Assembly (NCBI GenBank): GCA_016124795.1
Contig: WGNB01000011.1
Location: forward strand, 41,025-105,024
Direction: 5' to 3'
DNA length: 64,000 nucleotides
Source of the DNA: Rhodopseudomonas sp.
GTDB taxonomy: Bacteria > Pseudomonadota > Alphaproteobacteria > Rhizobiales > Xanthobacteraceae
Of the stretch, positions 47,348 to 56,089 are shown in pieces. A model generated the notes under the pieces. It was not told where the DNA came from. It searched no databases and was given only the letters and a program-made list of their open reading frames with translations. Position 1 is the stretch's first letter. Every line of letters begins with the position of its first letter. A program made the translations under genes and the position numbers.

Positions 47348-48205
47348 TTGTCGGTGAAATCGGCGCTCACCTCGGCCGAATCGTGCCGCCCGAACATCTC
47401 GGGGGAGCTTAGCCGTCTGCCGCGCCTGGTCGCCGCCACCCTGCTGCTGTCGATTATCGCCAGCGGCCTTGCCGGTTGCGGTAGCGTCAACGTATCCAGC
47501 CCAACGGCCCTGCAACCGCGCGGCGCCAGCGTCGCCTTCGATTCAATCGACGGCCCGCCGCCGGCCCAGTTCAACAATCTCGTCCGCGCCCTCAATGACG
47601 AGGCGCAAAGCCGCCATCTGGCGGTGGTTTCGCGTGAAGGGACCTCGGCCTATCGGGTCCGCGGCTATCTGACCGCCAAAGCCGATCACGGCCGGACCAC
47701 GATTGCGTGGCTATGGGACGTATTCGACCGCGACGGCTATAACGCTTTGCAAATCAAGGGCGCGGAGACCGCCGCGGCAACGGCCAAAGCAACCGGCAGA
47801 AAGAACCAATCCGAGTCCGACCTCTGGCGCTCCGCCGACGACGCAATGCTGCAACGAATCGCCCGTGCCAGCATGGACCAACTCGCCGCGTTCCTGACAT
47901 CTCCGAACGCCGCGCCAGTCTCCGGCGATCCGGCTGTCGTGCTGTCGAGCGCGCCCGCCGGCACGCCGGCGATCCAGCAGATTGGCCTGTCCGACAGTTC
48001 GCCGGAGGCCAAGGGCATCTACCGGATCTTCCGCGCTCATGCCGATCCGGCGCTGGAAGACGATCCCAACGCCCCAGATCCGGCCAAGATCGACAGCAAA
48101 GTCGACAGCAAGCCGGCGCCCCATCAGGCCGAGACGCCATCGGTTCGGCCTGACAACCGCGCCGCACAGGCCGTCACGCTCGAAATGGCTGCCGCCGAGC
48201 ACTAA
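47348..48205 (+). CDS. Putative lipoprotein, hypothetical
   Basis: The 285-residue product has a lipobox LAGC at about 41-44 (IIASGLAGCGS), preceded by a long N-region. The mature part has mixed alpha/beta content with YRVRGYLTAKADHGRTTIAWLWDVF, then a disordered Ala/Pro/Lys-rich tail (SKVDSKPAPHQAETPS). The TTG at 47348 has an AGGG site at good spacing; a GTG two codons later is an alternative. Not recognised as a named family. Next to prs without operon links. Confidence 0.65.
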   Translation: MSVKSALTSAESCRPNISGELSRLPRLVAATLLLSIIASGLAGCGSVNVSSPTALQPRGASVAFDSIDGPPPAQFNNLVRALNDEAQSRHLAVVSREGTSAYRVRGYLTAKADHGRTTIAWLWDVFDRDGYNALQIKGAETAAATAKATGRKNQSESDLWRSADDAMLQRIARASMDQLAAFLTSPNAAPVSGDPAVVLSSAPAGTPAIQQIGLSDSSPEAKGIYRIFRAHADPALEDDPNAPDPAKIDSKVDSKPAPHQAETPSVRPDNRAAQAVTLEMAAAEH

Positions 48206-48206
48206 C

Positions 48207-48229
48207 CGGCGGTATTTCGATTACCGCCG
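48207..48229. terminator. Hairpin after the lipoprotein gene
   Basis: CGGCGGTA (48207-48214) pairs perfectly with TACCGCCG (48222-48229) directly after the stop codon. No T tract follows, so it may be a Rho-dependent or stability element. Confidence 0.5.
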
Positions 48230-48404
48230 CGTTCATCCTGCCCGCAAAAGGTGCGGGACAATGATTTGATGCCATATTGCCGCATCCGCCTCACCTTGTT
48301 ATGACCGCGCCGCCCCAAGCGTGCGCCTTTGAAAATCCACGACCGATTTTTCGTCCAAAAGGTCACGCTTAAACCTGCGGGCGCGTGTTGATGAGGATGT
48401 TGGG

Positions 48405-49358
48405 ATGTCCGGAAAAAACGGTGCGATCAAACTGGTCGCCGGCAATTCCAACCCTGCCCTGGCGCAACAGATCGGCGACTATCTCAAGACCCCGCTGACC
48501 AAGGCGATCGTCCGGCGTTTCGCCGACGGTGAGGTCTTCGTCGAAATTCAGGAAAACGTCCGCGGCGCCGACGTCTTCGTCATCCAGTCGACCTCCGCGC
48601 CGGCCAACGACCACCTGATGGAATTGCTGATCATCATGGACGCGCTACGCCGCTCGTCGGCGCGCCGCATCACCGCGGTGATCCCCTATTTCGGCTATGC
48701 GCGACAGGACCGTAAGCCGGGACCGCGCACGCCGATTTCAGCCAAACTGGTCGCCAACCTGGTCACCCGCGCCGGCGCCGACCGCGTCATGACGCTCGAC
48801 CTGCACGCCGGCCAGATCCAGGGTTTCTTCGATATCCCGACCGACAACCTTTATGCCTCGCCGGTCATGGTGCGCGACATCAAGGACCGCTTCAAACTCG
48901 ACAACGTCATGGTGGTGTCGCCCGACGTCGGCGGCGTGGTCCGCGCGCGCGGCTTGGCCAAACGCATAAACGCGCCGCTCGCCATCATCGACAAACGGCG
49001 CGAGCGCGCCGGCGAATCCGAAGTGATGAACGTGATCGGCGAAGTCGAGGGTTACACCTGCATCCTGATCGATGACATCGTCGACTCCGGCGGCACGCTG
49101 GTGAACGCGGCCGATGCCTTGCTCGAGAACGGCGCCAAGGAAGTCTACGCCTACATCACCCATGGCGTGTTGTCGGGTGGCGCGGTCACGCGCGTATCGA
49201 AGTCGCGGTTGAAGGAACTGGTCATCACCGATTCCATTCTGCCGACCGAAGCCGTCCGCGGCGCGCCCAACATCCGCCTGCTGCCGATCTCCTCGCTGAT
49301 CGGCGAAGCGGTCGCGCGCACCGCCCATGAAGAGTCGGTGTCGAGCCTGTTCGACTAG
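48405..49358 (+). CDS. prs: Ribose-phosphate pyrophosphokinase
   Basis: This 317-residue enzyme makes PRPP for purine, pyrimidine, His and Trp synthesis. Class I motifs are intact: [16 protein letters not shown], the ATP/catalytic region [11 protein letters not shown] and [16 protein letters not shown], and the PRPP-binding loop [25 protein letters not shown] leader precedes the ATG. Confidence 0.97.
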   Translation: MSGKNGAIKLVAGNSNPALAQQIGDYLKTPLTKAIVRRFADGEVFVEIQENVRGADVFVIQSTSAPANDHLMELLIIMDALRRSSARRITAVIPYFGYARQDRKPGPRTPISAKLVANLVTRAGADRVMTLDLHAGQIQGFFDIPTDNLYASPVMVRDIKDRFKLDNVMVVSPDVGGVVRARGLAKRINAPLAIIDKRRERAGESEVMNVIGEVEGYTCILIDDIVDSGGTLVNAADALLENGAKEVYAYITHGVLSGGAVTRVSKSRLKELVITDSILPTEAVRGAPNIRLLPISSLIGEAVARTAHEESVSSLFD

Positions 49359-49717
49359 GCGACTGCCGGTTTCTGGCGTCCGGGATCCGGCCTCGCAGCG
49401 GTTTTGAGCCAACGGAGTTATCCCCCGCCGATTCACAATGAACCAGCATTGGCTGTGGAGAGTCGGGTCAGGCCGGTTGCCTCGTTACCCCAAATCACTG
49501 CTCATTAGACCTCGATGATGCCTCTGGCGGGCTGAATCGAGAGGGTTATAGTCAAGAGACCTTGTGATTCGTGCGCGCCGTCAAGGCGACTCGTGCCTCA
49601 GCGTCATACTGGTACCTCAGCGTCATTTTGTAAGTCCGCGCTCGGTTTGGGCCGGTTGCCCGACTATGTGCGGAGCCGTGCGTTTCCCCTCGCTCCCTTC
49701 GGCAAAGTGGAGACGTT
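49359..49717. other. Intergenic region, no gene seen
   Basis: The 359 bases between prs and the YbjN gene carry no convincing frame. The only ordered element is the 12-bp direct repeat at 49596-49626. Confidence 0.5.
49596..49626. repeat. Direct repeat, possible regulator site
   Basis: CCTCAGCGTCAT occurs twice (49596-49607 and 49615-49626) with a 19-bp period, about 90 bases before the YbjN start. It may be a paired binding site. Confidence 0.4.
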
Positions 49718-50218
49718 ATGTCCCTTTCGCTTTTTAACGACGACCACCGTTTCAATCCGCTCGACGTCGTCGAGCGGCTGGCCACAGGCAACGACTGGTC
49801 GTTCGAACGCGCCAGCGAGGACGAGATCACCATTCTGGTGACCGGCCGCTGGGCGGAATATCAGCTCTCATATACGTGGATGGTCGACATCGAGGCGCTG
49901 CATCTGGCCTGCGCCTTCGACCTCAAGGTGCCCGAGCGGCGTTGCGCCGAGGTCCAGACGCTGATCTCGCTGATCAACGAACGACTCTGGGTCGGCCATT
50001 TCGATCTGTGGCCAACAGAAGGCATCGTGATGTATCGCCACGCGCTGCAACTGCCGGCCGGCATCGCACCGTCGAACAAGCAATGCGAGGCGCTGCTCGG
50101 CACCGCGCTCGATACCTGCGAGCGTTACTTCACCGCCTTTCAGTTCGTGGTCTGGGCCGGCAAGTCCGGGCGCGAGGCGCTCGAAGCCGCGATGTTCGAG
50201 ACCTCCGGCGAGGCGTGA
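49718..50218 (+). CDS. YbjN domain-containing protein
   Basis: The 166-residue soluble protein has the YbjN fold, related to type III secretion chaperones: VDIEALHLACAFDLKVPERR and LINERLWVGHFDLWPTEGIVMYRHAL are the typical strand-helix words. E. coli YbjN affects motility, biofilm and stress. The frame begins at the ATG at 49718 after GGAGACGTT. It is 140 bases before proC and may share its transcript, except for the repeat in between. Confidence 0.85.
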   Translation: MSLSLFNDDHRFNPLDVVERLATGNDWSFERASEDEITILVTGRWAEYQLSYTWMVDIEALHLACAFDLKVPERRCAEVQTLISLINERLWVGHFDLWPTEGIVMYRHALQLPAGIAPSNKQCEALLGTALDTCERYFTAFQFVVWAGKSGREALEAAMFETSGEA

Positions 50219-50228
50219 CACTGTTTTC

Positions 50229-50329
50229 GTCATTCCGGAGCGTGTGAAACACGAACCCGGACTCCGGTAGCAGGCGCCACATGCGTGTCCGCATTCCGGG
50301 CCCGCGTTTTCAGCGTCTCCCGGAATGAC
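50229..50329. repeat. REP-type palindromic repeat
   Basis: GTCATTCCGGAG (50229-50240) and CTCCCGGAATGAC (50317-50329) form outer arms. An inner CGTGT-GAA-ACACG hairpin and a partial GCATTCCGGG repeat lie between. The same arms recur at 52063-52116. Confidence 0.7.
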
Positions 50330-50360
50330 AGCGCCTCGTGTTTGCCGCTATGATTACGAC

Positions 50361-51221
50361 ATGAAAAAGCCCATCGCTAAAACCAGAAGCCAAAAGACGC
50401 TGGCCAAATTCGCCGGCGGCCTCGTTCTGCTCGGCGCCGGCAAGATGGGCCAGGCCATGCTCGACGGCTGGCTGGCGCGCGGCCTCAAACCGAAACAGAC
50501 CATCGCGATCGACCCCAAGCCCGCTAAAGAGATCAAGGCGCTGGCGCGGCGCGGCGTCGTCCTCAATCCGAAGGCCGGCCCGAAAGCCAAGGCCGACGCC
50601 ACCGCGATCGTCATTGCGGTCAAGCCGCAGACCGCGCCGGACGCGGTGCCGCCGCTCGGCCTTTACGTCGGCCGCTCGACACTGGTGGTCTCGATCATGG
50701 CCGGGCGCACTTTGTCATTTCTGGAAAAGGCGTTGCCACCCGGCACCGCGATCGTGCGCGCCATGCCGAACACACCGGCGGCGATCTCGCGCGGCATCAC
50801 CGTCGCGGTCGCCAATGCGAAAGTCTCGGCCCGCCAGCGCAAGCTCGCCACCGAACTGCTGTCGGCGGTCGGCTCGGTCGAATGGGTCAAGGACGAAGCT
50901 TTGATCGACGCGGTAACGGCACTGTCCGGTTCCGGCCCAGCTTATGTTTTCCTGCTCGCGGAAGCCATGACCAAGGCCGGCATCGCCGCCGGCCTACCCC
51001 CGGCGCTAGCGGAACGGCTCGCGCGCGAGACCGTCGCCGGCTCCGGCGAACTGCTGCACCGCTCGTCGCTCGATGCCGCCACCTTGCGGCAGAACGTCAC
51101 GTCGCCGGGCGGCACCACCGCCGCCGCGCTTGACGTGCTGATGGGACCGAAGGGCTTCGACTCATTGCTGACCCACGCGATCGCCGCCGCGACGCGGCGC
51201 TCCCGGGAACTGGCCGGCTAG
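50361..51221 (+). CDS. proC: Pyrroline-5-carboxylate reductase
   Basis: The enzyme (286 residues) performs the last step of proline synthesis with NAD(P)H. The Rossmann start is VLLGAGKMGQAMLDGW. The C-terminal helical domain has the family signature TVAGSGELLHRSSLDAATLR and VTSPGGTTAAALDVL. There are about 25 basic residues before the Rossmann strand. The ATG at 50361 is used; the RBS is weak. Confidence 0.95.
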   Translation: MKKPIAKTRSQKTLAKFAGGLVLLGAGKMGQAMLDGWLARGLKPKQTIAIDPKPAKEIKALARRGVVLNPKAGPKAKADATAIVIAVKPQTAPDAVPPLGLYVGRSTLVVSIMAGRTLSFLEKALPPGTAIVRAMPNTPAAISRGITVAVANAKVSARQRKLATELLSAVGSVEWVKDEALIDAVTALSGSGPAYVFLLAEAMTKAGIAAGLPPALAERLARETVAGSGELLHRSSLDAATLRQNVTSPGGTTAAALDVLMGPKGFDSLLTHAIAAATRRSRELAG

Positions 51222-51310
51222 AACAGCCGACCGCGACACTGGCCGCCCTAGAACCGTCGCCTTTGCCGCCCTACATTAGTCGTCACGGAACAGCCCGAGG
51301 GAGGTCAGCC

Positions 51311-52057
51311 ATGGCCCGCGATTCACGCCGCCGACGCGCCAGCGAAAGCAAGTCCGACCGCATGGCCGAAGCCACCGCCGCGCCACCGCCGCCACCGCGC
51401 GGCGACACCGACCGTGACAAAGCCGTCGATGCGCTGATGGTCCTGCTGACCGAGCAGCCGTTCGAGCGGATCGGGCTGGCCGACGTCGCCGCCCGCGCCG
51501 GCATCAAACTGTCCGCCCTGCGTGCCGAATTCGGCTCGACGCTGGCGATCTTCGCCGCCCACATCAAGGACATCGACAAGGCCGTGCTTGACGGCGACGA
51601 CGACGACATGGCCGAGGAACCGGCGCGCGAACGCCTGTTCGACGTGCTGATGCGGCGGCTCGAACTGATGGCGCCCTACAAGGAGGCGGTCCGTTCGATG
51701 CTGCGCTCGGCGCGGCGCAACCCCGGCCTGACGCTGGCGCTCAACCGCATGGCGGTGCGCTCGCAGACCTGGATGCTGGAAGCCGCCGGCATTTCCGCGA
51801 CCGGCCCGCGCGGTGCGTTACGCGCGCAAGGCGGCGCGCTGATGTTTGCCCGGGTGGTCGAGGCCTGGCTTGAAGGCGAGGACGATGAAGACAGCCTCGA
51901 TCTCGCCATGGCCGCGCTCAACCGCGGCCTGGCCAGCGCCGAACGCTGGGACGGTTTCGTCAGCGATATCATTTCGCTGCCGCGCTGCCTGATCCGTCGC
52001 CGGCCGCGTCGCCGCCATGCCCGCTACGAGGACGACGCGGACTTCGAAGCGGCTTGA
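51311..52057 (+). CDS. TetR-family regulator-like protein
   Basis: The product (248 residues) has an N-terminal helix-turn-helix of TetR type (RIGLADVAARAGIKLSALRAEFGST), in a basic context, and a long C-terminal ligand/dimer domain. The N-terminal 30 residues are very basic and polar (RDSRRRRASESKSDR). The recognition segment is atypical (SALRAEFGS instead of the usual LYRHF or similar). A GAGGGAGG site precedes the ATG. It converges on the histidine kinase gene. Its targets are unknown. Confidence 0.75.
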   Translation: MARDSRRRRASESKSDRMAEATAAPPPPPRGDTDRDKAVDALMVLLTEQPFERIGLADVAARAGIKLSALRAEFGSTLAIFAAHIKDIDKAVLDGDDDDMAEEPARERLFDVLMRRLELMAPYKEAVRSMLRSARRNPGLTLALNRMAVRSQTWMLEAAGISATGPRGALRAQGGALMFARVVEAWLEGEDDEDSLDLAMAALNRGLASAERWDGFVSDIISLPRCLIRRRPRRRHARYEDDADFEAA

Positions 52058-52062
52058 ATTTT

Positions 52063-52116
52063 GTCGTTCCGGGGTGCGCACCCAGCGAGCGAACTTTACT
52101 AGCGCCCCGGAATGAC
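52063..52116. repeat. REP-type palindromic repeat between convergent genes
   Basis: GTCGTTCCGGGG (52063-52074) and CCCCGGAATGAC (52105-52116) form arms of the same family as the repeat at 50229-50329. It lies between the TetR-like and histidine kinase stops. Confidence 0.7.
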
Positions 52117-52125
52117 GGTCAACGT

Positions 52126-53580
52126 TTATACCGGGACTCTGACCGTCGCCCTTAAGCCACCGAGGGGCGAGTCGCCCAAGGCAATGTCGCCGCCATGCGA
52201 GCGGGCAATGTCGCGGGCAATCGCCAGACCAAGACCGGTGCCGCCCTCGTCCTGATTGCGCGCGTCGTCAAGCCGCAGGAACGGCTTGAACACATCCTCG
52301 CGTTTCGCCATCGGTATGCCCGGTCCGTCGTCATCAACCGTGATCGTCAGATAGCGATGATCGCGATGCCCGGTAATCGCAATCGACGGCGCGAAACGCG
52401 CCGCGTTCGAGACCAGATTGGCCAGGCATCGTTTGAACGCCGCCGGGCGCACGGTAACGATCGGCGCGCCATGAAATACCACGGTGGCGCGGTGACCGTG
52501 GCGTTCGGCGTCGTCCTTGAGTTCGTCGAGGAAAGCCGCCATGTCGGTCGGCGCCGCGCTCTCACCGAGATCGCCACGCGCGAAGGCGAGATAGGCCTCA
52601 AGCATCCGCGCCATCTCGTCGACATCCTTCTTCATCGCCTCGACTTCAGGACTGTCATCGACCAGCACCAGTTCAAGCTTGAAGCGGGTCAACACGGTAC
52701 GAAGGTCGTGACTGACTCCCGCCAGCATCGTGGTGCGCTGTTCGATGGCGCGCTCGACACGGGTTTTCATTTCGATAAAGGCCTGCGCCGCGCGCCGCAC
52801 CTCGCGCGCGCCGCGCGGCCGGAAGTTCGGCACGTCACGGCCCTTGCCGAAACTCTCGGCGGCGTCGGCCAGTTTCAGGATCGGCTTGATCTGGTTGCGC
52901 AGGAAGATGATCGCAACGGTCAGCAACACGGTCGAGGTGCCGACCATCCAGATCAGGAAGATCTCGGAGTTTGACGCATAGGCAGCGCTACGACGGGCGA
53001 AGATCCGCATCACATTATTGTCGAGCTGAACCCGGATTTCGACCAGCGACGACTTGCCGACGGTGTCGATCCAGAACGGCCGGCCGATCTGCTTGCGCAA
53101 TTCATCCGACAGCGAGGAATCGAGCAGCGAGAAAAACGGCTTCGGTCCCGGCGGCGGCATTTCGCTGATCGGCAGGAAATCCACCACCAGCCCGAGCCGC
53201 TCCTGCGCGATACGGCGGATTTGCGCCTGGTCGGCGTCCTGCGGATAGCCACGATAAACGTCGATCAACGCCGCGATGTCCTGCACCACGCCGGCCGACA
53301 GCCGTTGGGTGACGACGTTCCAATGCCGCTCCATGAAAACGAAAGCGACCACTGATTGCAGGATCACCATCGGCAAAATGATGATCAGCAAGGCGCGGGC
53401 ATAAAGCCCTTTCGGCATTACGCCGGTCAGCCAGCGGCTCATGCGCCGCCAGCCGTCGGCGATCTGGCCAAGCACGCTATGAATCTTGCGGATCGGCGGG
53501 ATCGCGTCGTACCAGGCCCAGGCCTGATGCAGCCGCGCGATCGCCGCCCGAACGCTGTAATGCAGGTCGAGACTGGTCAT
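52126..53580 (-). CDS. Sensor histidine kinase, EnvZ-like
   Basis: The 484-residue membrane kinase has two helices (about 62-85 and 205-227) flanking a periplasmic domain of about 115 residues. A HAMP linker follows, and then the dimerisation box with the phospho-accepting His at H291 in LAGVSHDLRTVLTRFKLEL (key residues SHDLRT). The ATPase domain has N box NLVSNAARFAP, G1 DDGPGIP and G2 GGTGLGLAIARD. It overlaps the petR gene by 4 bases and is its likely partner. The stimulus is not known. Confidence 0.92.
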   Translation of the reverse strand: MTSLDLHYSVRAAIARLHQAWAWYDAIPPIRKIHSVLGQIADGWRRMSRWLTGVMPKGLYARALLIIILPMVILQSVVAFVFMERHWNVVTQRLSAGVVQDIAALIDVYRGYPQDADQAQIRRIAQERLGLVVDFLPISEMPPPGPKPFFSLLDSSLSDELRKQIGRPFWIDTVGKSSLVEIRVQLDNNVMRIFARRSAAYASNSEIFLIWMVGTSTVLLTVAIIFLRNQIKPILKLADAAESFGKGRDVPNFRPRGAREVRRAAQAFIEMKTRVERAIEQRTTMLAGVSHDLRTVLTRFKLELVLVDDSPEVEAMKKDVDEMARMLEAYLAFARGDLGESAAPTDMAAFLDELKDDAERHGHRATVVFHGAPIVTVRPAAFKRCLANLVSNAARFAPSIAITGHRDHRYLTITVDDDGPGIPMAKREDVFKPFLRLDDARNQDEGGTGLGLAIARDIARSHGGDIALGDSPLGGLRATVRVPV

Positions 53581-54281
53581 GTCGTGCTGACCAGCCGGTA
53601 GCCGATGCCGCGCACCGTCTGCACGAACAACGGATTGGCCGGGTCGCGTTCGATCTTGCGGCGCAGCCGGTTGACCTGAACGTCGACGGCGCGCTCGCTG
53701 ACCGTGCCGCCATTGCCGGCCAACGCGAGACGCGGCACGGTTTCGCCCGGCGTCGCGGCCAGGATGCGCAGCATCTCCTTTTCGCGGTCGGTCAAACGGA
53801 TAACCTCCTCGCCTTTCTGCAATTCGCCGCGCGCCAGATGATAGACGAACGGTCCGAACCGCACCGACTCGACCGGTGGCGCCACCACCGGCCGCACCCG
53901 CTTGAGGATACTGGCGATGCGCAACGACAATTCGCGCGGTTCGAACGGCTTCGACAGATAATCGTCGGCCCCGAGCGTTAAGCCTTCGATGCGGGCTTCG
54001 GCGCCGTCCCGCGCCGTCAGCATCAGGATCGGCACCGCCGAAGTGGTGCGGATCGACTTCGCCAGTTCAAAGCCGGTCTCGCCCGGCATCATGACATCGA
54101 GCACCAGAAGATCGAAACTCAAGCCGGTCAGCTTGGCGCGGGCGTCGGCGGCGGTCTCGGCGGTGGTGACACGATAGCCCTCGCCAGCCAGGAAGCGCGA
54201 CAGCAGATCGCGGATCCGGCGGTCGTCGTCGACCACCAGCAGATGCGGCGCATCGTCCGGCAGTACGATCGGCTGCGGCAT
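53577..54281 (-). CDS. petR: OmpR-family response regulator, PetR-like
   Basis: The protein has 234 residues. Its receiver domain has the acid pair DDD (18-20), the phospho-accepting D62 in LLVLDVMMPG and K in LSKPFEP. The winged-helix effector domain ends with VDVQVNRLRRKIE and TVRGIGYRLV. The gene pattern MarR-type petP, petR and a histidine kinase is that described in Rhodobacter. The start ATG at 54281 is used; the frame extends further upstream without a protein-like sequence. Confidence 0.92.
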   Translation of the reverse strand: MPQPIVLPDDAPHLLVVDDDRRIRDLLSRFLAGEGYRVTTAETAADARAKLTGLSFDLLVLDVMMPGETGFELAKSIRTTSAVPILMLTARDGAEARIEGLTLGADDYLSKPFEPRELSLRIASILKRVRPVVAPPVESVRFGPFVYHLARGELQKGEEVIRLTDREKEMLRILAATPGETVPRLALAGNGGTVSERAVDVQVNRLRRKIERDPANPLFVQTVRGIGYRLVSTT

Positions 54282-54309
54282 TATTCCAATCTCCGGTCGG
54301 GGCGCATAC

Positions 54310-54876
54310 TCAACTCCGCGACTGGGCGCGATCGGCGCGCGCGATCTGACGCAACACACCTTCGCGGTTGTCGCCATCGATCATCGCGGTCAGGAAGCGA
54401 CGTGCCGCCTCATGAGCGCCGGGGCCGAGTTCGCCAAAAGCGCGCTTGATGCGCTCGGTCTGAAGCTGTGCCAGTTGCAGCGACAGCGCCTCGCCCTTCG
54501 GCGTCACATAAAGCAGCCGCTGCCGGCGATCCTGCGCGCCTTCCTTCTGGACGATGTAGCCCTGGTCGACCAGTTGCTTGAGCACCCGGCCGAGCGACTG
54601 CTTGGTGATGTTGAGGATGTCGAGCAGGTCGGCAACCTTCATACCTGGATTGCGTTTGACGAAATGCACCACGCGGTGATGGGCGCGGCCGAACGCCAGC
54701 TTGCTCAGAACCTCGTCCGGATCGCCGACGAAATCCCGATAAGCGAAGAACAACAGCTCGATAATGTCCCAGATCGGGTCCTTTACGGCCGATCCATCGC
54801 CGGTCGGAGGTGCGCCGGACGCGGTTTCGCCGCCGCCGGAAGCGCCGTTTTTGGCATTACTATTTATGTCAGCCAT
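54310..54876 (-). CDS. petP: MarR-family regulator, PetP-like
   Basis: A protein of 188 residues with a polar N-terminal 35-residue extension (SNAKNGASGGGE). The winged-helix domain has recognition helix NITKQSLGRVLKQLVDQGYI and wing KEGAQDRRQRLLYVTPKG. It is placed 28 bases before petR, as in the PetP-PetR pair of Rhodobacter that affects cytochrome and photosynthetic gene expression. No Shine-Dalgarno is seen before the ATG at 54876, which suggests a leaderless or very short leader mRNA. A dyad sits directly upstream. Confidence 0.88.
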   Translation of the reverse strand: MADINSNAKNGASGGGETASGAPPTGDGSAVKDPIWDIIELLFFAYRDFVGDPDEVLSKLAFGRAHHRVVHFVKRNPGMKVADLLDILNITKQSLGRVLKQLVDQGYIVQKEGAQDRRQRLLYVTPKGEALSLQLAQLQTERIKRAFGELGPGAHEAARRFLTAMIDGDNREGVLRQIARADRAQSRS

Positions 54877-54902
54877 GTTGACATATTTTGGTTTTATGTT
54901 AC
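54877..54902. promoter_or_regulatory. Possible operator of petP
   Basis: GTTGACATA and TATGTTAC (54877-54885 and 54895-54902) form an imperfect inverted repeat directly before the petP start. MarR-type regulators often bind such AT-rich dyads at their own promoters. Confidence 0.4.
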
Positions 54903-55112
54903 AAAAAATCGCCCGAGGACGAAAGGATCGTACCGCAGCGGCCTGATCATAGCCGCTCTGGAGCGATCCCGCGGGCCCCCGGCCGACGATTTCAGTCATA
55001 CCGGGTGTTGCGTGGCGACGCAAAGTGTTGAAATGGGCGGGAAAAAAGCGCCATTTCGACGGCGCCACTTGTTCGACAGACGATCGCGTTTGATGGGTTC
55101 AAGGAGAAGATC

Positions 55113-56006
55113 ATGGCTGCTCAATCTTACGACAGTCTCGACGGCGTCATCTGGTACGACGGCAAGCTGGTGCCGTGGGCGGATGCCAACGTGCATGTTC
55201 TGACCCATGGTCTGCATTACGCCAGCGCCGTGTTCGAGGGTGAACGCGCCTATGGCGGCCATATTTTCAAGACCACCGAGCATTCCGAGCGGCTGAAGCG
55301 CTCGGCCAATATTCTCGATTTCGAAATTCCCTTCACCGTCGCCGAGATCGACGCCGCCAAGAAGCTGGTGGTCGACCGAAACGGCAAGAAAGAAGCCTAT
55401 GTCCGCCCGATCGCCTGGCGCGGTTCGGAAATGATGGGCGTGTCGGCGCAGAATAACAAAATCCACCTCGCCATCGCGTCGTGGGAATGGCCGAGCTATT
55501 TCGACCCCGAGCAGCGCCTCAAGGGCATCCGGCTCGATCTGGCCGACTACCGCCGGCCCGATCCGAAGACCGCGCCCTGCCGCGCCAAAGCCGCCGGCCT
55601 TTACATGATCTGCACCATCTCCAAGCACGCCGCCGAACGCAAAGGCTATGCCGACGCGATGATGCTGGACTGGGAAGGCCGCGTCGCCGAATGCACCGGC
55701 GCCAATATTTTCTTCGTCAAGGACGGCAAGGTCCATACGCCGATCGCCGATTGCTTTCTCGATGGTCTGACCCGCCAGACGGTGATCGGTCTTGCCAAGA
55801 AGCGCGGCATCGAAGTGATCGAGCGTCGCGTGCTGCCCGACGAACTGACTGAAATGTCGGAATGCTTCATCACCGGTTCGGCCGCCGAAGTGACCGCAGT
55901 GTCGGAGATCAAGGACTGGAAGTTCACGCCCGGCGCCATCACCAAGCAGTTGATGGAAGACTACACCGCCGAAGTGAACGCACTCGGCAAGGCGGCCGCC
56001 GCCTGA
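55113..56006 (+). CDS. ilvE: Branched-chain amino acid aminotransferase
   Basis: The 297-residue class IV PLP enzyme makes Leu, Ile and Val from keto acids. The PLP lysine is K159 in CRAKAAGLYMICT. The fold-IV contacts are ECTGANIFFVKDGKVHTP and the C-terminal GSAAEVTAV. HGLHYASAVFEGERAY is the family's front motif. The ATG at 55113 has GGAGAAGATC before it. It diverges from petP. Confidence 0.96.
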   Translation: MAAQSYDSLDGVIWYDGKLVPWADANVHVLTHGLHYASAVFEGERAYGGHIFKTTEHSERLKRSANILDFEIPFTVAEIDAAKKLVVDRNGKKEAYVRPIAWRGSEMMGVSAQNNKIHLAIASWEWPSYFDPEQRLKGIRLDLADYRRPDPKTAPCRAKAAGLYMICTISKHAAERKGYADAMMLDWEGRVAECTGANIFFVKDGKVHTPIADCFLDGLTRQTVIGLAKKRGIEVIERRVLPDELTEMSECFITGSAAEVTAVSEIKDWKFTPGAITKQLMEDYTAEVNALGKAAAA

Positions 56007-56019
56007 GCAGACTTGCCAC

Positions 56020-56042
56020 CGTCCCCGTCACCCGCGGGGACG
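56020..56042. terminator. Hairpin between converging ilvE and beta-propeller genes
   Basis: CGTCCCCG (56020-56027) pairs perfectly with CGGGGACG (56035-56042) with a 7-base loop. The T5 run lies 14 bases after it, on the plus strand. Confidence 0.5.
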
Positions 56043-56089
56043 ATGGCTCGCGCTTTTTGTAGATCATCTTCAGGTCGGCATCGACACCA

